This document shows positions 34,251 through 45,210 of a stretch of 64,000 nt of DNA, in pieces. The notes under the pieces were generated by a model that saw only the letters and a program-made list of their open reading frames with translations, did no database searches and was not told where the DNA came from. The translations under genes and the position numbers were made by a program. Positions within the stretch are counted from its first letter, which is position 1. Each line of letters begins with the position of its first letter. This stretch comes from Setophaga petechia (lineage: Eukaryota > Chordata > Aves > Passeriformes > Parulidae): positions 2,285,501 through 2,349,500 of the forward strand of contig JANCRA010000066.1 in assembly GCA_024362935.1 (NCBI GenBank), written 5' to 3'.

Positions 34251-34657
34251 TGTGGTATTTGCTGGGTCCCCAGGATGAAGGAGGAATTGAGAATCTGACT
34301 CCATGTTCATTATTTTATGTTACTATATTGTACTAAAGAAAGCCATACTAAAACTATACCAAAGAATACAGAAAGGACACAAACAGAAGGCTAAAAAGAT
34401 AATAATGAAAAACTCGTGACTCCTTCCAGAGTCCTGACACAGCCTGACCATGGTTGGTCACTAAGTTAAAACAATTCACATGAAACCAATCAAACAATGA
34501 CCAGCTGGATAAACAACCTCCAAACCACACTCCAAAGCAGCAAAACACAGGAGAAGCAAATCAGATAATATTGTTTTCATTTTTCTCTGAGGCTTCTCAG
34601 CTTCCAAGGAGAAGAAATCCTGGCAAAGAGGATTTTTCAGAAAATATGACAGTGACA
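34251..34657 (-). mobile_element. ERVK-like solo LTR, family A (GTGACA subfamily), perfect 6-bp duplication
   Basis: It begins TGTGGTATTTGCTGGG and ends AATATGACAGTGACA, 407 bp. The hexamer GGATGG flanks both sides (34245-34250 and 34658-34663). It lacks the microsatellite seen at 5064 and so shows the ancestral short core (ATTATTTTATGTTACTATATTG). It is the best reference copy of this subfamily here. Confidence 0.96.
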
Positions 34658-34829
34658 GGATGGATCACCCCAGGGCACTGTCCTAAGGGCCATCCCCCAC
34701 CCTCACACCCATCCCCACCAAGGAGCTTTATCCAAACACCAGCAGCATCTCCAACCCAACAGCAGCTGCTCCTGAGTCCCCCCTCGCTGCTGGGGGCCTG
34801 CTAGAGTCTCATGTACCACAATATCAGAC
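34658..34829. other. Short unique stretch
   Basis: Nothing is recognised. Confidence 0.4.
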
Positions 34830-35190
34830 AATTTTATTTTTTTTTTACACCATTTCTCGTTCCTAAGCGAACACAGCGTGTTTTCTGATCTGCATTTCCC
34901 TGCTTTGATCATCTGTTCTGCAGATCAGTTTTCCTGTTTAGAGGTACAGCAGGACACGTAATGAATGCAAATGAGATGCGGTCGCAGATAAATGTCTAGA
35001 CTTCAGAGCCTAATCCTCCCAAATCTTACACCCTGATACAATGTTTTCATATTTAATACATTCTGAGGGATTTTGCTTTTATAAATAATGAACTAATCTC
35101 ATCTTCAAGGCATCACTTTGCAGTTTAGGTGTTAAACAAAATAATAAAAAAGCAATATTCTGTCCTCAGAAAAAGCTGTTTTAACCAATA
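34830..35190. promoter_or_regulatory. Candidate conserved non-coding block
   Basis: Strongly complex AT-rich sequence with TTTGATCATCTG, octamer ATGCAAAT (34965-34972), ATAAATAATGAACTAATCTC and CATATTTAATACATTC. CpG sites remain in places (TAAGCGAACACAGCG), which is unusual in neutral AT-rich avian DNA. A good enhancer candidate by style. Confidence 0.4.
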
Positions 35191-35976
35191 TTAACTGAGA
35201 CCTCCCCTCAGATAAAGGCTTTGGCAGGTTTGTTGGGTGATGACTTTAGGAATAAAAACACTGGAAAACGACATTATGTAAGGGAGGGCAAAAATTGGGA
35301 TGAAGGGAACTATTTGTCCAAAATTCCAGGTGAGAGGCTCTGTGGAGCAGCGTGTGTTGGTGTCAGGACAGGGGGGAAGCAGAGAAGTGCACAGATTCCT
35401 AAATAAATCCATATTCCCACAGCTGCCCTGTGGTGTGTCCTGCCAGCTGAGCAAATGGGAGGAACTGCCCTGAATGATCATAAACTAATGAATGATTACA
35501 AATTAATGAATGATTACAAACGAATGTGCTGCCTGCCCTGTGAGAGGGATGAGCAGCAGCTCCCAGCTCCTGAGCTGGAAGAGGAAATGAGGCAGAAAGT
35601 GTCCACATGACTCCTCATGCTCCAGCTTCACAGAGCAAGGAGAAGGTGCAAAAGCAGGATGGATGTTGGGGGAATCCACCTGCAGCTCCCTGAGCTCCAG
35701 GGATGTAGGGAACAACACTGAAATAACAGCAATAACAACACAGAGTTTACATGGGAGCACTGCCCCAAAAAAAGTTTTAATACTTCTTGTTTACCCAGGA
35801 AAGAACAACATTAATATTGTTTGGAAACTTCTTTGCAACACTAATATTTTAAATTTATTAATACCTTATAGTTAGCTTTGGAATGTCATAGTTAGCTTTG
35901 GAATGCCATGGCTGAGGTTTTGTCCCCAGCAAAGGAAAGTAGCAGAGATAATTTGCTCTGAGCACATTATTGGTGT
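35191..35976. other. Unique sequence with small tandem duplications
   Basis: An AATGAATGATTACAAA-type unit is duplicated at 35487-35520. A 20-bp GTTAGCTTTGGAATGYCAT unit is duplicated at 35871-35910. No gene is seen. Confidence 0.5.
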
Positions 35977-36159
35977 ATATAATAATAATATAATAATAAT
36001 TATTATTATATTAATAGTATTAATTTATTATTTATTATTAATTATTTATAATTTATAATATTATAATAATTTATTCGATATTTTTTATTTATTTATTATT
36101 TATTATTTATTTATTGTTAAATTAATATTCTTATTAATATTATTATTAATATTATTATC
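35977..36159. repeat. AT-rich low-complexity (TAA/TTA)n tract
   Basis: About 180 bp of almost pure A and T, made of AATAAT, TTATTATT and TTAATATT runs. It can form many small hairpins because TAA blocks on one side face TTA blocks on the other. Confidence 0.95.
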
Positions 36160-36224
36160 TCTGGCACCAACAGAGGGGTTTGCATTTCCTCCCAGATTAA
36201 TGGCATTTCGAAATAAATGGAATT

Positions 36225-36412
36225 GAGCCTGCATGAAAAGGGTTGGAACAGACTGCCCAGGGAGATGGGGGAGTCCCCACGCCTGGAGGTGTCCAAGGAA
36301 TACCTGGATGTGGCACTCAGTGCTCTGGGCTGGGTGACAAGGTGGGGATCAATCACAGGTTGGACTTGGTGGTCTTGGAGGGCTTTTCCAACCTCAGTGA
36401 CAGATTCTGTGA
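36225..36412 (+). mobile_element. CR1 LINE 3' fragment
   Basis: GGAACAGACTGCCCAGGGAGATGGGG, CTGGAGGTGTCCAAGGAATACCTGGATGTGGCACTCAG, GGTTGGACTTGGTGGTCTTGGAGGGCTTTTCCAACCTCAGTGA and ATTCTGTG follow in CR1 order. The element is 5'-truncated. Confidence 0.93.
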
Positions 36413-38463
36413 GAATTCCTGGGATTTTGAGATGTGGGTGCTCAAGGCTGGGTAAGGGCACGGCAGAGCCTGGATGTGATGCAGGGAGATGTGGCTTGGA
36501 AATCTCTGGGAACAAGAATGTCTCTTTTGGTATTTGTCATCTAAGTGGCACAATTACAGCCTCCCTTTAGCACAGCAAGCCCCAAAATCCACCCAGAGGA
36601 GTGGAGAGGAGCATGGCTGTGGAGAAAACTGCTGACAGCAGAGCTGCTGCTTTTCCATCCTGCACACAAATCCCACCTAATGGCATCCCCAGAGAGGATC
36701 CCCAGCCTGTCCCTCCCTGTTTCCCTGTGCAGACACACACACACAGCCCCAGCAGCTCCTCGAGCACAGCACAGTCCAGGGAGAGGATTTTAAATGATTG
36801 ACCGTGGCAAGAGAATAGTTTTAAATTGGAAGCAGAAGCAAAGCTGGAGACTTTCCAGGTCAGAGAGAAAAATAAGTTTCTCCCAAGGATGAGTCTGACT
36901 CTCTGGCAAGATTTTCTCTTGCTGCCTCACACGAGGACCAGCTTCAACATCCCACCCCAGTGATGGGATTGGGGAAATCTCAGAAGAAAAGGCCCCTCAT
37001 CCTGGCCTTGCTGCAAAACCCTTGGACAGCAAAGCAGCAGAAGGCACCAAGCCCCCCAAAAACTGTGTCTCTGGCAGGGAGCTTTTGGCAACAGCCACAA
37101 TCTTTGGAATGGGGAACCACCAGCATCCACCTGTCCTCAGAAATCCCCTAATTCCCATTTCTGGGCTCCAAGATGCTCTTAACCAGCATTCAATAAATTG
37201 AGTTCAAAGGGACCAAGGCTCCTATTGAAGCGATTTTCCTGGGTGGAAATGTTTTAACTCATACTTTACTCCTGTGAGGAGCCCCTGCACACTGCCAGGC
37301 TGCTCCCAGGAGTCCCTGTTTGCACAGTTTAGCCATAATTACTTTCTGCTCTTTCTCCAGCCAGCCTCCAAGCACTTCTTTGCAAGGGGAATTGCTATTC
37401 CCTTGTCAGGAGATGGGATGCTGGTGTAATTGAGAGAGAACACCAGCCTGGTTTTGACTGAGGCTCTTTTCTCCCTCCCTCCCACTCACTACTTATTGTA
37501 TGGGAAGGAGAAGCCCTCAAGACATGCTGGACAGACTCTTGGAAATAACCTTTTTCATCTCAAAGATCCTGCTGAATTTTAGATTAAAAAGGAAGCTTTT
37601 CTTTCAATAATGTATTTCCCCCTTGGCTCTGTGGCTATCAAGTAACTTTCCCTGAACAGAAAGCTCAAAAGATGAAGCTTCCCCAAATTCAGATTCATGA
37701 ACTGAATCTCTTCCCTCCCAGAAGCCTGGCTGGAGAGAGGAAAGGCAATCAGGGCATGAATTTCATATTAAGAAGAATAAATAAAGCAGAACCTCTTTTA
37801 TTTCATTCCTTCTGGCTGGGCAGGTGAGCAGGGGTTATTAAGCACTGCTTAAATCAGCACATCTGGAAGGAGAGGATCACCCAGCCCACAGACCCTGAGC
37901 AGCTGCAGCCACCAACAAAGGGAGAGCTGAGCCCCTGGAATGGAGGTGCTGGGCCTTGGGGGGAGCTTAAACATGGCACTGCAGTGTGAGCAGTGCTCTA
38001 AGGGCCAAAGAACACCAAACAAGCTCTGCAATCCTCCCCTGTGGCTCTGCCCTCTCCAGATCTTCAAATCTCTGCAGAGCATCAGCAGCAGCGATGGCCT
38101 GGCCAAGGGGACCTGTGCCAGATCTGTGTCTGATCTGACACCTGGGTCTGGAGGGGACACAAGGCTGGCAGCACACTGAGGACAGGGCACAGGCTGGTCC
38201 TCAGAACCCCTGGGATCTCAGGAAACACAAACCTGCAGTTTCCCCAACGCTGCTCTTCACAGGTGCAGTTTTAACAAAGAACCTGCAGGGGAAATTTTTT
38301 AGCGAAGATTTTTTTGGGGAACCCCAGGTATTGACCCCCCTTGTGAGAGCTGAGCTCTCAGGAAAGGCAGGAGTGAAACAGGTCACCTTGACAATGGCAA
38401 AAATGCCACCTGGAAGCATTGGGGTCCTGTGTGAGCACTGCAGGTGTGTGTGTAAGCCCTGTC
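36413..38463. other. Unique sequence, no gene seen
   Basis: About 2 kb of mixed DNA. A short (AC)n run is at 36732-36743. The stretch 37170-37270 (CATTCAATAAATTGAGTTCAAAGG) is AT-rich and possibly conserved. Frames near 36500-36800 and 37850-38180 overlap on both strands and look accidental. Confidence 0.45.
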
Positions 38464-39045
38464 AGGTTGAGCCCTGCAGGAGCACATCCCCAGTGCCCTG
38501 CAGGAACAGATCCCCACAGCAGCACATCCCCAGTGCCCTGCAGGAGCACATCCCCACAGCAGCACATCCCCAGTGCCCTGCAGGAGCACATCCCCACAGC
38601 AGCACATCCCCAGTGCCCTGCAGGAACACATCCCCATAGCAGCACATCCCCAGTGCCCTGCAGGAACAGATCCCCAGTGCCCTGCAGGAGCACATCCCCA
38701 CAGCAGCACATCCCTCAGCCCTGCAGGAGCACATCCCCCTAGCAGCACATCCCCAGTGCCCTGCAGGAGCACATCCCCCTAGCAGCACATCCCCACAGCC
38801 CTGCAGGAACACATCCCCATAGCAGCACATCCCCAGTGCCCTGCAGGAGCACATCCCCATAGCAGCACATCCCCACAGCCCTGCAGGAACACATCCCCAT
38901 ATCAGGAACAGATCCCCAGTGCCCTGCAGGAACTCATCCCCAGTGCCCTGCAGGAGCACATCCCCAGTGCCCCACAGCAGCACATCCCTCAGCCCTGCAG
39001 GAGCACATCCCCCTAGCAGCACATCCCCAGTGCCCTGCAGCTCCT
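38464..39045. repeat. 40-bp minisatellite
   Basis: The unit is CCCTGCAGGAGCACATCCCC followed by ACAGCAGCACATCCCCAGTG, about 14 units with CCTAG/CATAG/CACAG variants and half-unit deletions. On the minus strand it gives a 229-codon Cys/Gly-rich frame, and on the plus strand several Pro/Ser/His-rich ones. These frames change with each unit-length variant and are not genes. Confidence 0.97.
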
Positions 39046-39175
39046 GCACCACTGCAGTCAGGGCTTTTGTGGGGCTCAGGAGTGGGGGGTCCCTGCCAGG
39101 CTGCTGGAGGGACACATCAGTGGCATGGAAGAGGTAACAAAATGCAGCCACTTAGAAAAAGGAAAAATTCCCAAC
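39046..39175 (-). repeat. Low-copy repeat R1, partial copy
   Basis: The reverse complement of this block matches the first ~130 bp of the copies at 42139 and 44579: AAGTGGCTGCATTTTGTTACCTCTTCCATGCCACTG, CAGCAGCCTGGCAGGG and CCCCACTCCTGAGCCCC. The family is not identified. Confidence 0.8.
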
Positions 39176-39906
39176 AGGAGCTGCAGGTTTGGGGCTGGGC
39201 TCTGCCGGGGCTGCACCAGGTGCTGAGGAGGAGGAGGAGGAGGGGGGAGGCAGAGGCTGGCCGAGCTCATGGCTCCCAGATGGGCTTCACCTGGGATTGG
39301 CTCACCTGCTGCTGATTTTGATGTTCCTGGAAATCCCACCCAGCCTGAAGCCTCAGCCCAGCTGCACGTCAGTGAGCCTTGTCAGGGTTAATGATGCCAA
39401 AACTTGGCTGAGCCGATTCCTGCTGCAATTCCCCCCAGACCAATTGTTTTCCTGCCACTGGATGTGTATAATAATCACCTGGGAAGCCCAGGTAACCCCA
39501 GAACCTCTCATTTCCCTGTTGGCAGCATAGAGGTAGCAGTGGCTGTGTCAGGCAGTGTTCTCTCCTCTTGGGCTGAGAAATAATGGGAAACTCCTCGGGA
39601 GGTGATCTGACCTGCAATAAGGAGCCCAGCAGCAGGTACACCTGGGGAGAATATTGATGGCTGGATTTCATTTCAGGGGCTGCATTCCCACACGTGGGCA
39701 CAGGTAGCACAGAGCTGTGATCAATAGATGGACTGGGTTGGTTTTCAGGGCACCAGCAGAGGATTCATTCTGCAGCTGCAGACCGTGTTACCATGCAAAC
39801 ATGCTGATTGCTTTGTTTATACAAGCAGCACAAAAAAAAAAAAAAAAAAAATGGGCACCAATCTCTGTCAGGAACAGGTCCCAAGGGAATGGCTGTGTTG
39901 GTGTGG
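39176..39906. other. Unique sequence with GAG and poly-A tracts
   Basis: A (GAG)n run is at 39225-39247 and a pure A run of about 20 bp at 39832-39851. The part 39770-39830 (GTGTTACCATGCAAACATGCTGATTGC) looks complex and possibly conserved. No gene is seen. Confidence 0.5.
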
Positions 39907-40145
39907 GGGGTTAGATTAAATATTAGGAAAAGGTTCTTTCCCCAGAATGTGTTTGGGCACTGCCCAGGTTCCCCAGGGAATGGTCATTACCCCAAGGCTC
40001 CCAGAGCTCCAGGAGCATTTGGAGAACTCTCTCAGGGACAAGGTGGGATTGCTGCAGTGTCTGGGCAGGGCCAGGGTTGAACTGTATGATCCTTATGGGT
40101 CCCCTCCCACTCAGGACATTCCATGATTCTATATTATTCTATGAA
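39907..40145 (+). mobile_element. CR1 LINE 3' fragment with tail
   Basis: TTAGATTAAATATTAGGAAAAGGTTCTTTCCCCAGA, TGCCCAGGTTCCCCAGGGAATGGTCA, TCCAGGAGCATTTGGAGAACTCTCTCAGGGACAAGGTGGGATTG and CAGGGTTGAACTGTATGATCCTTATGGGTCCCC are followed by the octamer-like tail CCATGATTCTATATTATTCTATG. Confidence 0.95.
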
Positions 40146-40560
40146 ATTCAAGGGCTTGAATTCCTTTTGCTTTTCATTCTGCCTAACCCTAAACTGCTGA
40201 GGGCAGGCAGTCCAGACAACAACCATGATTCATTCCTGGCACAGCCTATTTTTGACACAACAGCAGCAGCCAACAATTTGCAACTCCATAAACCGGATGC
40301 ATGATTCTAATTTATGTGTGAGCTAATGGATCGTTGCTCCTGTAATAAACTGCTCAGAGTGGGCTGGATTTATCAGCAAGTGGATTGCCCTTTACACATT
40401 TTTATTTAATTTTGCTTTATTTCGTGAGGTGCCAAGTCAACAAATGATTAAATATGAGCAAATATTTTTCCACTGGAGTTTTATCAAGGTACCAAATCCT
40501 GTTAAGGGATGGAATGTAATTGATTCTGGAAGCAAAGCTTGCTTTCCATCAGGGTTCTCA
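40146..40560. promoter_or_regulatory. Candidate conserved non-coding block
   Basis: AT-rich complex sequence with GGCACAGCCTATTTTTGACAC (MEF2-like), GCATGATTCTAATTTATGTGTGAG, CTCCTGTAATAAACTGC and CAACAAATGATTAAATATGAGC. No repeat signature. The role is inferred. Confidence 0.38.
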
Positions 40561-41392
40561 ATTAAAATAAATAATGAAATAAATAAAGGGGGTTTCCCTT
40601 CTGAGTAAAACAGGAGGTTACAGAGTGTGTTGTGTCTGGAAAATAAATAGAGAACTTGCTGAGATAACAGAGGTTTTGGATGGGATTTTGCACAACCCTG
40701 TTCTCACAGCCAGTGCCCTCAGGAGGCATTGGCCTCCCTTATCCATTTGGGAAGATGTCCCTGCCTTCTGCTGTGGGGCACAAATCAGAGTCCCTGCTCC
40801 CCAGAGAGTCACTGGTCTCTCTGTGCCCCCTTTTCCCCTCCAGGGGAAGGGAACTGGCACATCCCAGCTCGCAGGGAAGCGCTGCTTCAGGAGCCCATCC
40901 CCTGCCCAGCTGCTCCTTCTGCCTCACAGAAGGGCAGCAATTGCAGGAGAAGGTTTTAGGCAGCTTGGGGAAGGGGTAGGGGGCGTGCAGAGTGGGGACA
41001 TGGAGCATTAAGGAGGCTGCTGGACGTGGAGCATTAAGGAGGCTGCTGGCAGTTCATTAAACACTCCCAGGAGCCGCAGCCGGGCGCTGTTTATGGTGGC
41101 CAGGGCAGAGGCTAAAGTGCTTCCCTTGGCAGATCCGTGTGATTTAGGGCTCCAGGTCCATCAGGTCGAACCACAAACTGTGCTGGAGTTACTGTCAGTC
41201 CCTGTTATAAACACTGGAGTCACCAGGGCTTGGGAAAACCTCACTCTCCATCCTCCCTGCAAGGGAAAACCTCGCTCCCCATCCTCCCTGCAGCATTCCC
41301 AAAGCACCCATGGCAGTGTCACTTCACCCAGGAAAGGATTTGGGGTGAGAAAACCTCAAGCCTGCCTGCAGAAGGTGACAGTGTCCCACACC
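40561..41392. other. Unique sequence with two short duplications
   Basis: A 26-bp unit with GGAGCATTAAGGAGGCTGCTGG is doubled at about 41000-41049. A ~30-bp unit with AAACCTCRCTCYCCATCCTCCCTGCA is doubled at 41237-41294. Many overlapping frames occur but no gene. Confidence 0.5.
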
Positions 41393-41815
41393 ACAGAGGA
41401 GCAGAGAAGCTGGAGGCTCCTGAGGGAGCTGGGGTTGTTTAGCCTGGAGAAAAGGAGGCTCAGAGGTGACCTTAGCACTCTCTACAACTTCCTGGAGGGT
41501 GGCTGTGCTCAGGTGGGGTTGGGCTCTTTCTCCAGGAACTGACAGAACCAGAGGACACAGTCTGGTTCAAGGGAATATAGGTCTCAAGCTGTGCCAAGGG
41601 AAATACAGGTTGGATATTAGGAAAAAGTTTTTTACAGAAAGGGTGATAAAGTTCTGGAGTGTTCTGCCTGGGGAGGTGGTGGAGTCCCCATCCCTGGGTG
41701 TGTTTAACAAAGCCTGGATGTGGCACTGGGTGCCAGGGTTGAGTTGAGGTGTTGGGGCTGGGTTGGACTCGATGATCTTGAAGATCTCTTCCAACCCAGT
41801 GATTCTGTGATTCTG
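41393..41815 (+). mobile_element. CR1 LINE 3' fragment, longest copy
   Basis: About 420 bp in continuous CR1 order: TCCTGAGGGAGCTGGGGTTGTTTAGCCTGGAGAA, AGGCTCAGAGGTGACCT, ACTCTCTACAACTTCCTGG, TACAGGTTGGATATTAGGAAAAAG, CTGCCTGGGGAGGTGGTGGAGTCCCC and GGGTTGGACTCGATGATCTTGAAGATCTCTTCCAACCCAGTGATTCTGTGATTCTGG. The tail keeps the ATTCTGTG octamer repeated. Confidence 0.97.
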
Positions 41816-42138
41816 GCCCAGCACATCGTTTCTCAGCTGCTCCTGCCCAGCCTTGAGGGCAGCTCCGCTCGGGGGTTGCAGCTCAGCGAGGGAAGGGTTT
41901 GTGCTCGGGATTACCTGAGTCACATTTGCTGCTGTTCTGTGCCTGAATTTTCCCTCTGGCTCGCCAATGCTGCCACCTATAGTGACTGTGCAGCAGCGAG
42001 CAGCTCCGGGAGCTCCTGGAGCTGCACTTGGGCAGGAGCCTCTGGAGAAGATGTCCAGAGAGCACAGAACAGACCTGGGCACAGACCCCACCTGTGCCCA
42101 GCCTGCCCCCTAACAGCCCTTGCAGCACACACAGAAAC
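41816..42138. other. Unique sequence
   Basis: GC-rich sequence between CR1 and R1. A 172-codon frame (41720-42238) crosses CR1, this stretch and R1, so it is not a gene. Confidence 0.45.
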
Positions 42139-42410
42139 AAAGGAAATATTTGCTTTTTCGAAGTGGCTGCACTGTGTTCCCTCTTCCATGCCATTGAAGT
42201 GTCCCCCCAGCAGCCTGGCAGGGGCCCCTCACTCCTGACCCCCCTACAAGCACTGACTCAGGACTGTAACGAGAGCAGAATCCTCCTTTGCCATTTTTCT
42301 ACTCAAAGAAATGAAAGGAAATACAACCGGATCAGCTCAGAAATAACAACGGGATAACTCATTCTAAATCAGACTTTCAGTAAAGAAACCCTGGAAACAT
42401 CCAAGTCTTA
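42139..42410 (+). repeat. Low-copy repeat R1, uninterrupted copy
   Basis: It aligns with 44579-45210 once the LTR there is removed. Shared landmarks are AAGTGGCTGCA.TGTGTTCCCTCTT, CCCC.CACTCCTGA, GAGCAGAATC.TCCTTTGCC, GGAT.AGCTCAGAAATA.CAACGGG and TAACTCA. The position matching the LTR insertion is GAAATA at 42318-42323. The family is unknown; it may be part of an old retroelement. Confidence 0.85.
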
Positions 42411-43486
42411 TAGGGAGCCTTGGAATTCTGTCAGAGCTCAGAGAGGGTAAAGGACAGAACCCGGGAGTGTGAGTTTTGTTTGCCAGGGAAAAGGGCTGAG
42501 GTTTGTGTTTGGAGGCCTGTGACTGGGAGTGGCTGGCTGGCTCCTGAAATTGTGCAATAGGCAGGATGGTTCCCAGACCCAAGCTGGCACCCTGTGCAAG
42601 GGCTTCTCCACCCTCACAGTGAAGAATTGTGTAAATTACTGTAAATATTCAAGATATGCTAATTCAGCCATCCCTGCACCAGCCTCCATTGCTGCTGCTC
42701 TGCCTTTGAAGCCAAACTCTGGATGTTTTCAGGTACATTTCTGGTTGTCCCTTCACTACCAGACACGGTGTGCTCCTCTAGGATTTCCAGCACATGCAGA
42801 GCAGCCCATAAATATTGCATATTTTTTTGTTTTAATTTGAAGCTGTCTTGCACACTGAGCTGTCTAATCCATGGAACATCTGCTCCAAGCAGGCAGCAAT
42901 CTCTTAAATGCCACTGTGCACTTAAGGCAGCTCTGCAGGAGCCCCTGGAAGAATTTAACTGATATAAGGCACCTCCCACAGCTCGAGCTAATGATCACAA
43001 TACAAACGACATTTGCATGCTATGATATTCCTTTTGTGCAGGAGGCAACCTGCACCCCAGCATCCATTCACTGCTGGCAGCTTGTTTGCTCTCTGGCTGA
43101 ACATTTTATCCCAGCCCAGGTGATGCTGCCCACTGCCCCAGCAGGTGCTCCTGCTGCCCCTCAGGGTTCTCTTCTGGGTGTTGTGGCTCCTTCCATGCTT
43201 GGGGAGGACTGGAGGGTTTTGGGGACCCCTGGAAAGGGGATGTGGAACAGAACCACAGCACCCATGGTGGGGAGTGGGTGCTGTCTGCTGGTTTTGTGCT
43301 GTGGTGTGGCAGGGCTGCTTCCCATGGTGTCAGAACCCAGCACATCCCTCCGGGTGTCCAGAGTTGCCAAGGACCCCACCAGGGGCTCAGAGACCCTGGC
43401 ACACAGCCCAGAGCACCTGGGGATTTTGTTTTAACCCCTGGAGCAAGTTGCCAGCTTTGTATGAGGACCTGAAAGTCACACAGGTT
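42411..43486. other. Unique sequence, no gene seen
   Basis: The part 42600-42660 is AT-rich (GTGTAAATTACTGTAAATATTCAAG). Plus-strand frames of 103-187 codons at 42529-43489 overlap each other and opposite frames and have no known domain. Confidence 0.45.
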
Positions 43487-43917
43487 TGAATAGTGCAATA
43501 ATAAAATTATCACAGGGTGAAAATGTAGATTTTAGGATTTTTGGTATGGGGGTTATGGGGACAAGATGGAGGAACTTGGGCACGTCCAGCCTTTCTCCTT
43601 CTTTTTGTTCTCCATTTTCTGCAGTGATGTTGGCACTTTGGGATTGGTTTAGAGTAGAAGTGCACTGCCTAACACAGGTGATGGGCATTGGGAATTAAGT
43701 GTAAATATTTTATACATAGTTTGTAGTATAAAAGGACAACACCACCCCAGGGGTGGTCAGAGTGCCTGTGGCTGCCCTGCTGAGCAGACCTCGGCTGGGC
43801 AGAAAGAAAATGTTATAGATAAGAATTAATAAACAACCTCAAGACAGAAAAGTGAAGAGTCCAGACTCATTGTTCAGCGCACAGACCGAAGCAGAGACAC
43901 CCTGCACATCTCAGGGC
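43487..43917 (+). mobile_element. Solo LTR-like element, family H
   Basis: It begins TGAATAGTGCAATAATAAAATTATC. A TATAAAAGG box (43727-43735) lies about 100 bp before AATAAA (43828-43833). The order and spacing are those of an LTR core promoter and polyadenylation signal. The 3' end is uncertain and no target duplication was found. Confidence 0.65.
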
Positions 43918-44578
43918 AGCAATTAACAACCAAAACCCAAGACCATGGGATGCTTTTGGGATTCCCAAAATATATCCTGACCCTTAAGGCAGCTGCTAAT
44001 CCTCCTTTGCAGGGCTGAGATATCAAAATCTGGGAAAGGGAGAAGTTCCAGTGCTGCTCCAGAGCTTCCCACCACGGCCCTCAGCAGCACCAGCAAATCC
44101 CTTCAGTTTGTGTCTTTCTGCCTGATATTTTTCCACTCTTAATTTGCTTTATTTTAATTGATTGGGGTCTCCTGTGGTGTAGCAGCTTATTGGAAAGGAA
44201 GGCAGTAAGGTACAAAAAGAAAAACCAGCCCTAATATTTACTCCCTTGCCTCAGGGATTTGCACAGCTCCCCTGCCCCAGTCCTTAATGACACAAACCTA
44301 TAATGGTTCAACTACTGCAGCCCAAGGGACTCAAAATCAATGGCATGATGTTGAAATTACTGAAGATTTGTTGAAAAATGTTGTTTCCTATTGTTTGCTC
44401 ACTGCAAATCCCGGCAGTGTCACCAGAGCCAGTTCATGCACTGAAAGCTCCCAGCTGGCAGCAGTTTAACAGTGGCATCAGGGCTGTAAAATGCACTTTT
44501 AGGTCAGTGTCTGCCAGCAGCATGAGCCATGGGGAGGGGCAGAGAGGCAGGAACTGGGGGTCCTGCTTAGAACAGGGT
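43918..44578. other. Unique sequence
   Basis: Ordinary DNA with an AT-rich part at 44110-44170. No gene is recognised. Confidence 0.45.
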
Positions 44579-45210
44579 AAAGGGAAATGTTTCCTTTTTA
44601 AGTGGCTGCATTGTGTTCCCTCTTCTATGCCACTGGCAAGGGTCCCCCACTCCTGAGCCCCCCACAAGTGCTGAGTCAGGGCTGTCACAGAGCAGAATCT
44701 TCCTTTGCCTTTTGTTTACTCAAAAAAAAAAAATGGAAGAAATTTGTGATGGTGTTCACAGGGGTTCTTGGATGAGGGAAGAGATGAGGATCTGACTCCA
44801 TGTTTCAGAAGGCTTGATTTATTATTTTATTATATATATTACATTAAAACTATACTAAAAGAATAGAAGAAAAGGTTTCATCAGAAGGCTAGCTAAAAAT
44901 AGAAAGGAATGAGAACAAAGGTTTGTGGCTCGGGCTCTGTGTCTGAGCCTGCTGACTGTGATTGGCCATTAATTAGAAACAACCACATGAGACCAATCAC
45001 GGATCCACCTGTTGCATTCCACAGCAGCAGATAACCATTGTTTACATTTTGTTCCTGAGGCCTCTCAGCTTCTCAGGAGGAAAAATCCTAAGGAAAGGAT
45101 TTTTCATAAAAGTTGTCTGCGACAGAAATTACAACAGGATTAGCTCAGAAATAGCAACGGGTTAACTCACTCTGAGTCAGGACAGACCTTCAGAAGAGAA
45201 ATTCCTGAAA
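44579..45210 (+). repeat. Low-copy repeat R1, copy split by an LTR
   Basis: The two halves (44579-44744 and 45125-45210) together match 42139-42410. An A-run (about 44721-44733) precedes the insertion. The hexamer GAAATT is doubled around the inserted LTR. Confidence 0.88.
44745..45124 (-). mobile_element. ERVK-like solo LTR, family A, inserted in R1 with perfect 6-bp duplication
   Basis: It begins TGTGATGGTGTTCACAGGGG and ends AGTTGTCTGCGACA, 380 bp. The duplication GAAATT is at 44739-44744 and 45125-45130. The unsplit R1 copy at 42139 has a single GAAATA at the matching place, so it acts as a related empty site. All typical family A landmarks are present on the reverse strand. Confidence 0.98.

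Noticed and set aside
38462..39151. 229-codon Cys/Gly-rich minus frame resembling a repeat-rich structural protein
   Set aside because: It is the translation of the 40-bp minisatellite, and other frames of the same array are also open.
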